From NCBI GenBank assembly GCA_900547755.1, contig URIC01000002.1, positions 1 through 64,000 on the forward strand: a stretch of DNA of 64,000 nt, given 5' to 3'. A program made the position numbers and the translations under genes. Source of the DNA: an uncultured Bacteroidales bacterium. GTDB taxonomy: Bacteria; Bacteroidota; Bacteroidia; Bacteroidales; Muribaculaceae. The notes under the pieces were generated by a model. The model was not told the origin of the DNA and did not search any database. It saw only the letters and a list, made by a program, of their open reading frames with translations. Below are positions 57,280-64,000 of the stretch, in pieces; positions within the stretch are counted from its first letter, which is position 1; every line of letters begins with the position of its first letter.

Positions 57280-60200
57280 ATGAGCGAAATAAAGAAAGTG
57301 CTCCTGCTCGGCTCGGGAGCTTTGAAGATAGGAGAAGCCGGCGAGTTTGACTACAGCGGCTCCCAGGCCCTCAAGGCCATGAAGGAGGAGGGCATCACAA
57401 CGGTGCTTATAAACCCGAACATCGCCACAGTGCAGACCTCCGAAGGGTTTGCGGACAAAATCTACTTCCTGCCCGTAACCCCCTATTTCGTAAAAAAGGT
57501 AATCGAGAAAGAAAAACCGCAAGGCATATTTCTGGCTTTCGGTGGACAGACAGCGCTGAACTGCGGCGTGAAGCTCTACGAAGAGGGTGTGCTGGCCGAA
57601 AACGACGTGCAGGTGCTCGGCACCCCGGTGCAGGCAATAATGGACACCGAGGACCGCGAACTCTTCGTGAAGCGTCTGGACGAAATCGACATCAAGACCA
57701 TAAAGAGCGAGGCTGTGAGCAGTGTGGAGGATGCCGTGGCGGCCGCAGACAATCTGGGTTATCCGGTGATTGTACGCGCGGCTTACGCCTTGGGAGGTCT
57801 CGGCTCCGGTTTCTGCGACAACCGCGAGGAGCTGATAGCCCTGGTGGAGAAAGCGCTCTCCTTCTCGCCCCAGGTGCTGGTGGAAAAGAGCCTAAAAGGC
57901 TGGAAAGAGGTGGAATACGAGGTAGTGCGCGACCGCTTTGACAACTGCATCACCGTCTGCAATATGGAAAACTTCGACCCGTTGGGCATCCATACGGGCG
58001 AGAGTATCGTGGTGGCGCCCTCGCAGACACTGAGCAACGAGGATTATCACACCCTCCGCAAACTGGCAATCAAGATTATACGCCATATAGGCATTGTGGG
58101 CGAGTGCAACGTGCAGTACGCCTACGACCCCGTGAGCATGGACTACCGCGTCATTGAGGTGAACGCCCGTCTGTCCCGCTCCTCAGCACTTGCATCCAAG
58201 GCTACCGGCTATCCCCTTGCTTTCGTGGCTGCGAAACTCGGTCTGGGCTATGGTCTGTTCGACCTCAAGAACTCTGTCACTAAGAGTACTTCGGCTTTCT
58301 TCGAGCCTGCTCTTGACTATATAGTATGTAAAATACCCCGCTGGGACCTCGGCAAGTTCCACGGCGTACGCCGTGAAATAGGCTCGTCCATGAAGAGTGT
58401 TGGCGAAGTGATGGCCATAGGACGCACCTTCGAGGAGGTGATACAGAAAGGCCTGCGAATGATTGGCCAAGGCATGCACGGCTTCGTGGAAAACAAAGCC
58501 CTGGACATACCCGACATAGACCGCGCCCTCGCCGAACCTACCGACCGACGCATCTTCGTGATAGCCAAGGCGCTGAGAGCCGGTTACACCGTCGACAAGA
58601 TTCATGACCTGACAAAGATAGACCGCTGGTTCCTGGAGAAACTGGCGGGAATAATCCACACCAACCGCGAACTGGAGAAAATCAATGACCTGAGCGAGCT
58701 GAACGAGGACCTTCTGCGCAAAGCCAAGCAGCAGGGATTCAGCGACTTCCAGGTGGCCCGCGCCATCTGGGGCGACCAGATGAATCTCAACAGCAACAAG
58801 CTCAGCGACAAGATACGCGCCTACCGCAAGGAGCGGGGCATTGTCCCGGTAGTCAAACAGATAGACACCCTGGCCGCCGAGTATCCCGCCCAGACAAACT
58901 ACCTGTACCTCACCTACAACGGCAGTACCAACGATGTGACATACCTCGGCGACCACAAGTCGGTGGTAGTGCTCGGTTCCGGCGCCTATCGCATCGGTTC
59001 CTCTGTGGAATTCGACTGGTGCGGCGTCAATGCGTTGATGACCGTAGCCAAACAGGGATACCGCCCGGTGATGATAAATTACAACCCGGAGACCGTATCC
59101 ACCGACTACGATATGTGCGACCGTCTCTACTTCGACGAGCTGACCTATGAGCGCGTCATGGACATCCTTGACCTCGAAGCGCCCCACGGCGTGATTCTCT
59201 CCACCGGCGGCCAGATACCCAATAACCTGGCTATCAGACTGGACCAAAGCAACGTGAACATACTCGGCACCCAGGCCGTGGACATAGACAACGCGGAGGA
59301 CCGCAACAAGTTCTCCTCCCTATGCGACGAGATAGGCGTGGATCAGCCCCGCTGGCGAGAGCTTACCTCCATGCAGGCCATAGACGAGTTCGTGGCCGAA
59401 GTCGGATTCCCGATTCTGGTACGTCCGAGCTACGTACTCTCCGGTGCGGCGATGAACGTCTGCTCCAACGAAGAGGAACTGACCCGCTTCCTGAAGCTGG
59501 CGGCCAACGTCAGCAAACAGCATCCTGTGGTAGTAAGCGAGTTCATCCAGGAAGCCAAAGAGATAGAAATGGACGCCGTGGCCCAGAACGGAGAAATCAA
59601 ACTGTACGCCATCAGCGAGCATATAGAGTTCGCAGGTGTACATTCCGGCGACGCCACCATCCAGTTCCCGCCACAGAAACTGTATGTGGAGACCATGCGC
59701 CGTATCAAGAAGATTTCCGGCAAGATTGCCAAAGCGCTACACATCTCCGGCCCCTTCAATATCCAGTTCCTGGCCAAGAACAACGACATCAAGGTCATAG
59801 AGTGCAACCTGCGCGCCTCACGCAGCTTCCCCTTCGTCAGCAAAGTCTCCAAGCAGAACTTCATAGACACGGCCACCCGTGTGATGCTCGGCGTGCCGGT
59901 AGACAAGCCCGGCAAGAGCGCATTCGACCTCGACTACGTGGGCATCAAAGCCTCCCAATTCAGTTTCTCGCGTCTGCAGGGAGCAGACCCTGTGCTGGGC
60001 GTAGACATGAGTTCGACCGGCGAGGTAGGCTGTATAGGCGACGACACCTCCGAGGCAGTACTCAAGTCCATGCTCTCGGTGGGTTACTCCATCCCCCGCA
60101 AGGACCGCTACGTACTGCTAACATCAGGCACCGCCCGCCAGAAAGTGGGTCTGCTGGACGCCGCCCGTATGCTGCACCACAAGGGCTACACCATCTGCGC

Positions 60201-60504
60201 TACCGAGGGGACACATCATTTCCTGAGTGAAAACGGCATACCGTCCATCCGCGTATATATGCCCTCGGAGAGCGGCAAGCCCCAGGCCTTGGATATGCTG
60301 CACTCCAAGGAAATCGACTTTGTGGTCAACATTCCCAAGAACCTGACTCCCAAAGAGCTGAGCAACGGATACAAAATCCGCCGCGCAGCCGTGGACCTCA
60401 ACATCCCGCTCATCACCAACGTCCGTCTGGCCTCCGCCTTCATACAGGCCTTCTGCGAGCTGAGTCTGGACGACATACGCATCAAGTCCTGGGACGAGTA
60501 TTAA
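57280..60504 (+). CDS. carB: carbamoyl-phosphate synthase large subunit
   Basis: The 1074-residue enzyme has the two homologous ATP-grasp halves of CarB. The first (about 1-400) begins KKVLLLGSGALKIGEAGEFDYSG; the second begins near residue 555 with VVVLGSGAYRIGSSVEFDW. VIEVNARLSRSSALASKATG and VIECNLRASRSFPFVSKVS mark the two synthetase domains. A C-terminal MGS-like domain (from about 940, VLLTSGTARQKVGL) would bind allosteric effectors. It makes carbamoyl phosphate together with CarA. Confidence 0.97.
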   Translation: MSEIKKVLLLGSGALKIGEAGEFDYSGSQALKAMKEEGITTVLINPNIATVQTSEGFADKIYFLPVTPYFVKKVIEKEKPQGIFLAFGGQTALNCGVKLYEEGVLAENDVQVLGTPVQAIMDTEDRELFVKRLDEIDIKTIKSEAVSSVEDAVAAADNLGYPVIVRAAYALGGLGSGFCDNREELIALVEKALSFSPQVLVEKSLKGWKEVEYEVVRDRFDNCITVCNMENFDPLGIHTGESIVVAPSQTLSNEDYHTLRKLAIKIIRHIGIVGECNVQYAYDPVSMDYRVIEVNARLSRSSALASKATGYPLAFVAAKLGLGYGLFDLKNSVTKSTSAFFEPALDYIVCKIPRWDLGKFHGVRREIGSSMKSVGEVMAIGRTFEEVIQKGLRMIGQGMHGFVENKALDIPDIDRALAEPTDRRIFVIAKALRAGYTVDKIHDLTKIDRWFLEKLAGIIHTNRELEKINDLSELNEDLLRKAKQQGFSDFQVARAIWGDQMNLNSNKLSDKIRAYRKERGIVPVVKQIDTLAAEYPAQTNYLYLTYNGSTNDVTYLGDHKSVVVLGSGAYRIGSSVEFDWCGVNALMTVAKQGYRPVMINYNPETVSTDYDMCDRLYFDELTYERVMDILDLEAPHGVILSTGGQIPNNLAIRLDQSNVNILGTQAVDIDNAEDRNKFSSLCDEIGVDQPRWRELTSMQAIDEFVAEVGFPILVRPSYVLSGAAMNVCSNEEELTRFLKLAANVSKQHPVVVSEFIQEAKEIEMDAVAQNGEIKLYAISEHIEFAGVHSGDATIQFPPQKLYVETMRRIKKISGKIAKALHISGPFNIQFLAKNNDIKVIECNLRASRSFPFVSKVSKQNFIDTATRVMLGVPVDKPGKSAFDLDYVGIKASQFSFSRLQGADPVLGVDMSSTGEVGCIGDDTSEAVLKSMLSVGYSIPRKDRYVLLTSGTARQKVGLLDAARMLHHKGYTICATEGTHHFLSENGIPSIRVYMPSESGKPQALDMLHSKEIDFVVNIPKNLTPKELSNGYKIRRAAVDLNIPLITNVRLASAFIQAFCELSLDDIRIKSWDEY

Positions 60505-60539
60505 TCGTCCCGAGGACTCCCCCGCAATAACCGAAAGAC

Positions 60540-62045
60540 ATGGCAGGAATAAAAGCGCTGGCCAAGGATACGGCCATATACGGCCTCAGCAGTATCATAG
60601 GCAGGTTTCTCAATTGGTGTCTCGTACCCTTGTACGTATGGATTTTCCCCACGGAAGAGTACGGCATAGTCAGCTATCTGTACTCCTTTACCGCCGTGGC
60701 GCTGGTAGTCCTAACATACGGTATGGAGACCGGTTTCTTCCGCTACGCCAACAAGAGCGAACAGCCGGAAACGGTGTACACCACCTCGCTTATCTCCGTA
60801 GGAAGCACCTCGCTGCTCTTCATAATTCTGCTGAGCCTGTTCTTGAATCCCATAAGCACCGCGCTTAAACTGCCGGGCCACGCGAACTATGTGTGGATGT
60901 TAGGGGCCATCGTGGCCGTGGATGCGTTCACCAATATCCCATTCGCATACCTGCGGTACAAAAAACGTCCCGTGCGTTTCGCCACCGTAAAGATGCTGAA
61001 TGTGGGTATCAATATAGTCGCGAACATATTTTTCCTGCTCTGCTGTCCCTGGCTGCACACCCACGTCCCCGCCGCTGTGGACTGGTTCTACGCCCCCTGC
61101 GGCGGACAGGATTTCGGTATCGGCTGGATATTCGTGGCCAACTGCCTCTCCACACTCCTGGTGCTGGTGATGCTGCTGCCCGACATTCTGGGACGCAAGT
61201 ACCGTTTCGACGCCCCGCTGCTTAACAGGATGCTCTCATACTCATGGCCTCTGCTGATACTCGGCGTGGCGGGCATCATGAGCCAGAACATGGGCCAGAT
61301 GCTTATCCCATATCTCTTCGAGGACCAGACCGCCGCCCGCTCCATGGTCGGCATCTACGGCGCCAATATTAAGATAGCCATAATCATGGTCATGTTCACG
61401 CAGGCATTCCGCTACGCCTACGAACCCTTCATCTTCGCGCAGGCCGGCAAGGGCGAGGACAAGAAGCAGGCATACAGCGACGCCATGAAGTTCTTCGTCA
61501 TACTGGGTCTGTTCATCTTCCTCGGAGTGATGTTCTATCTGCCGGTAATCAAGCACTTTGTAAGCCCCTCCTATTGGCCCGGCCTCGAGGTGGTGCCGAT
61601 AATGATGCTGGCAGACCTGCTCTGCGGCGTGGCCTTCAACCTCTCCCTATGGTACAAGCTCACAGACCGCACGGCCTGGGGCATGTACCTCTCCGTAGGC
61701 ACCTTCATAGTCATGCTGGCGCTGAACCTGATTTTTGTGCCCGCCATAGGCGTTCCGAATGGATACATAGGCTCGGCATGGGCAGCGCTCATAGCATACG
61801 CACTGATGATGGCTGTAAGCTGGGCAGCCGGGCAGAAATACTACCCCATACGATATGAATACGGGAAGATGGGTCTCTATGCCCTGATAGCCGGTGTACT
61901 CTACGTAATCGGCGAGTATGTCTTCGACTTCCCCGAGGCCATGTGGGCCACCTACTTCACGCGCACAGCTCTCCTGATTCTTTACCTGACGATAATAGTG
62001 CGTTACGAGCGCTTGCCTGTTCCAGGGCTGCGTCGCCGCCATTAA
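60540..62045 (+). CDS. polysaccharide flippase/biosynthesis membrane protein (Wzx-like)
   Basis: The 501-residue protein has about 14 hydrophobic helices and the MATE-like pattern of the polysaccharide biosynthesis family. It starts KALAKDTAIYGLSSIIGRF and includes TYGMETGFFRYANK, LGVAGIMSQNMGQMLIPYLF and FRYAYEPFIFAQAG. It would flip a lipid-linked saccharide. It lies 35 bp after carB on the same strand. The close spacing suggests cotranscription with carAB, although the functions are unrelated. It is not closely similar to the flippase at 48996. Confidence 0.9.
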   Translation: MAGIKALAKDTAIYGLSSIIGRFLNWCLVPLYVWIFPTEEYGIVSYLYSFTAVALVVLTYGMETGFFRYANKSEQPETVYTTSLISVGSTSLLFIILLSLFLNPISTALKLPGHANYVWMLGAIVAVDAFTNIPFAYLRYKKRPVRFATVKMLNVGINIVANIFFLLCCPWLHTHVPAAVDWFYAPCGGQDFGIGWIFVANCLSTLLVLVMLLPDILGRKYRFDAPLLNRMLSYSWPLLILGVAGIMSQNMGQMLIPYLFEDQTAARSMVGIYGANIKIAIIMVMFTQAFRYAYEPFIFAQAGKGEDKKQAYSDAMKFFVILGLFIFLGVMFYLPVIKHFVSPSYWPGLEVVPIMMLADLLCGVAFNLSLWYKLTDRTAWGMYLSVGTFIVMLALNLIFVPAIGVPNGYIGSAWAALIAYALMMAVSWAAGQKYYPIRYEYGKMGLYALIAGVLYVIGEYVFDFPEAMWATYFTRTALLILYLTIIVRYERLPVPGLRRRH

Positions 62046-62060
62046 AAAGATGTTTGAAAA

Positions 62061-62093
62061 TATCGCGCCGGACCATATTGGTTCGGCGCGATA
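62061..62093. terminator. 14-bp hairpin between the convergent flippase and GT9 genes
   Basis: TATCGCGCCGGACC and GGTTCGGCGCGATA pair (one wobble) around a 5-nt loop. On the minus strand the hairpin is followed by ATTTTC, on the plus strand by AATATATCC. It is a plausible bidirectional terminator. Confidence 0.65.
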
Positions 62094-62238
62094 ATATATC
62101 CTGGAGGGTTCCGGAACCGGACACCACACTTCCGTCGGCCGATTATGTCATAAAGTTTACATATAATCTTTTTTGGTCGGCACTGAGATATTGCAAATAT
62201 ATTTTTTTCAAATACGACAGATTTAAATAAAAAACAGC

Positions 62239-63291
62239 CTATTGGAGTGCCGCATCTATCTGTCCGAGGATATCGGCCGGACGAAGAGCGCCCAGGCATC
62301 GGTAATCTCCGTAACGACATGGTTTATTTCCGTAAACGGAGCATGGACGGCACGACATATCCAGCTGCACGGCATCCTCGCCGAGCTGGCGCCAGCCCAT
62401 AAAGCCGCAGTAGGGATGTGTGGCGCCCCATACACTTATCACCCGCAATCCCACAAGCGAGGCCAAGTGCATATTCGCGGAATCCATAGACAGCATCAGA
62501 TTGCAGTGGCTCAACAAAGCCAGCTCCGCCGGAATACCTATACGTTTCTCGGCCATATTCACCACCTGTTCCCCGAACTTGGCCCGCCACCGCCCGAATG
62601 TCGCGGCTTCCTCCTTCCCGCCTCCCATCAGAAACAGTCTGTAACCGGGGCGCGAAGCAAGTTCGGCCACCACCTGTTCCATGAGTTGGAGTGGGTAAAT
62701 CTTACCCTTATGCTGTGCGAAAGGGGCAATAGCCATCCATGTCTCCCCCTCCGCCTTAGGCCGTGAGGCGGAAGCAAACAGCGAAGGAGATGCCTCGCGG
62801 TCGAACAGAGATGTAAAGCAGCCATTCCCTCCATTCAAGCCCAAGCGTACGAATGTGTCGCGATATCTGTCAGCCGAAGCCTTGAGCGGACGCATCACCT
62901 TCCCTTTGCGGCGGGTAAGCCTGCGTCGTCCCTTCCGGTCCTTGTCTATCCTGACTGTCCTCACTCCGGCAAGGCACAGAAAAAACCGCAACAGCTTGGT
63001 GCGCAAAACGTCGTGCAAGTCGGCATACGCATCAATGGCATACTTGCTCTTCAGCTCCCCCGCAAGCCGTCTCATCCCTCCTACTCCGGGGTATAGCTTC
63101 AAGTCTACAGACACGACTTCCAGATTGGCGGGAGGATTTATGAAAACGCTTGCCGGCAGCGGGCGCGTCACGAAACAGAAACGCACCTGCGGATTGTTTC
63201 TGCACACGCCATACAGCACCGGAACAGCGATGGCCACATCTCCCAACGCGGAGAAACGGGTCACCAGCACATTATTCACAGCCCCATTCAC
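62239..63291 (-). CDS. GT9-family glycosyltransferase (ADP-heptose:LPS heptosyltransferase-like)
   Basis: The 350-residue GT-B enzyme begins VLVTRFSALGDVAIAVPVLYG, typical of heptosyltransferases (R-x-G-D). It has YADLHDVLRTKLL, FAQHKGKIYPLQLMEQV, FLMGGGKEE, MSMDSANMHLASLVGL and WGATHPYCGFM. The end carries a Cys-rich PCSVYGNKPCRYGDYRC motif that I associate with Bacteroidetes GT9s. It probably adds a heptose or a related sugar to the lipid A core. It overlaps the DUF4254 gene by 4 bp. Confidence 0.92.
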   Translation of the reverse strand: MNGAVNNVLVTRFSALGDVAIAVPVLYGVCRNNPQVRFCFVTRPLPASVFINPPANLEVVSVDLKLYPGVGGMRRLAGELKSKYAIDAYADLHDVLRTKLLRFFLCLAGVRTVRIDKDRKGRRRLTRRKGKVMRPLKASADRYRDTFVRLGLNGGNGCFTSLFDREASPSLFASASRPKAEGETWMAIAPFAQHKGKIYPLQLMEQVVAELASRPGYRLFLMGGGKEEAATFGRWRAKFGEQVVNMAEKRIGIPAELALLSHCNLMLSMDSANMHLASLVGLRVISVWGATHPYCGFMGWRQLGEDAVQLDMSCRPCSVYGNKPCRYGDYRCLGALRPADILGQIDAALQ

Positions 63292-63893
63292 CGTTTTCTG
63301 TACAATTCGGGATTGGTGGCAGGGTCATTATAGAGCTTCATCTGCCTGTACACCTTCATATACTTGCGGCCAGCCGCGATATCCTCCAGCAAAGTATCTA
63401 TGGCACCGCCCAAATCCTGACGCTGCTCCAAGAGGACGGCCAGCTTGCCACGGCACGTGGCGCGGTGTTCCTCGTCGGCATCCGTGCGCTCAGCCTGCTC
63501 GCGCATGTGCCATATTTTCAGGGCCAGGATAGATAGACGGTCAATGGCCCATGCCGGACTTTCGGTATTGACGGTAGCCTCCGGAAGCACCTTCACATCG
63601 GCATACCGGTCGCGGAACCAGCTGTCTATGTCCTCCACCATATCGGTGCGCACCTGGTTGGAACGGTCTATGCGACGTTTCAAGGCCATTCCCTCGGCGG
63701 GGTCAAGGTCTGGTACACGTATCAGGTCCTCCATGTGCCACTGCGCGGCATCCACCCAGCACTTGGCGTGAAGAATTGCTTCAAAACTGCCCTCCGCATA
63801 CGGCCTTGTGGCCGGCGCGTCTATGCAGTCCGTAACGTGGTAAGAGGCCACAGCCCCGTCAAAAACCCTGTTTGCGTTCTCTGAGAATGTCAT
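63288..63893 (-). CDS. DUF4254 family protein
   Basis: The 201-residue helical protein (HAKCWVDAAQWHMEDLIRVPDLDP, IDRSNQVRTDMVEDID, WAIDRLSILALKIWHM, each part of a charged helix) matches DUF4254. This family is commonly encoded directly before a GT9 gene in Bacteroidetes. There is no signal peptide. The function is unknown; the fixed pairing suggests a role in LPS core synthesis or as a partner of the glycosyltransferase. The start lies 1 nt after the stop of the upstream gene. Confidence 0.85.
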   Translation of the reverse strand: MTFSENANRVFDGAVASYHVTDCIDAPATRPYAEGSFEAILHAKCWVDAAQWHMEDLIRVPDLDPAEGMALKRRIDRSNQVRTDMVEDIDSWFRDRYADVKVLPEATVNTESPAWAIDRLSILALKIWHMREQAERTDADEEHRATCRGKLAVLLEQRQDLGGAIDTLLEDIAAGRKYMKVYRQMKLYNDPATNPELYRKR

Positions 63894-63894
63894 A

Positions 63895-64000
63895 TTAGTC
63901 TATAGTTCTGAGATTTACATATTTATCCGCGCAGGTAAGCTCTACCTCCGCGCCTTCTATCAGAGGCACATTGCCGGGAATATGTCCTGCCGGGAACCCG
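63895..64000 (-). CDS. unidentified protein, 3-prime end only
   Basis: A minus-strand frame enters from the right edge, encodes 34 residues (GFPAGHIPGNVPLIEG to KYVNLRTID) and stops at 63897-63895, one base before the DUF4254 start codon. Too little remains for an identification. The tight junction suggests that it belongs to the same operon as DUF4254 and the GT9 gene. Confidence 0.55.
   Translation of the reverse strand, partial: GFPAGHIPGNVPLIEGAEVELTCADKYVNLRTID

Noticed and set aside
1..64000. Prophage, integrative element or insertion sequence
   Set aside because: No integrase, transposase, capsid, relaxase or toxin-antitoxin genes were recognised. The two tRNA-Asn copies are not followed by an integrase or a fragment repeat typical of an attachment site.

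Overview
The window looks like a chromosomal segment of a gut-type Bacteroidales bacterium, probably close to Muribaculaceae. The supporting signs are: repeated Bacteroidetes-type promoters (TTTG or a close variant, 19-20 bp, then TAnnTTTG); the type IX secretion genes porU and porV next to ispF, as in Porphyromonas; a Bacteroidetes-style topoisomerase IV ParE; DUF4286, DUF3078 and DUF4254 families; a GlsB-like acyltransferase; and surface proteins with short type IX-like C-terminal signals. G+C is moderately high, except in a few A/T-rich intergenic stretches. I see no phage, integrase, transposase or CRISPR array.

Layout. 1-1700: a carbonic anhydrase fragment, ruvC and a DUF4286 gene (all minus), then tRNA-Thr and the SRP RNA in one transcript. 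1711-6123: bioB, prfB, a CBS-nucleotidyltransferase and obg (plus). 6148-13432: a minus-strand run of rex, an FAH-family gene, parE, coaD, a C-terminal processing protease, a DUF3078 outer-membrane protein and a small secreted protein. 13582-19625: porU, a GH25 lysozyme, ispF and porV (minus). 19790-22155: two GYF-domain membrane proteins around an NlpC/P60 hydrolase. 22212-29887: one plus-strand operon with a GlsB-like N-acyltransferase, a Wzi-like outer-membrane protein, a lipocalin-like lipoprotein and a nonulosonic (legionaminic-type) acid cluster. 29874-32241: a LOG-family gene, pheS and nth.

32400-41319 holds the most unusual genes: two giant secreted proteins (847 and 2093 aa) made mainly of helical repeats. 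One carries two cohesin-like modules, and the other carries a dockerin-type calcium-binding pair plus a cohesin-like module. Both end in type IX-like signals. They are followed by an A/T-rich repeat-bearing region and a minus-strand surface-polysaccharide locus (42061-54374: glycosyltransferases, LbH acyltransferase, flippase Wzx, polymerase Wzy, Wzz, Wza). That locus is interrupted by trmD and by three paralogous small lipoproteins. Three nested inverted-repeat elements (41851-41973, 44494-44605, 44661-44810) sit in its spacers.

54613-64000: two identical tRNA-Asn genes, an acyltransferase-3 gene broken at an A8 tract (a possible phase-variable switch), carAB, a second flippase, a GT9 glycosyltransferase with its DUF4254 partner, and an unidentified 3-prime gene end. 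Taken together, the non-housekeeping content is about building, decorating, exporting and anchoring the cell surface: capsule or O-chain, nonulosonic acid, type IX secretion, lipoproteins and adhesin-like proteins.
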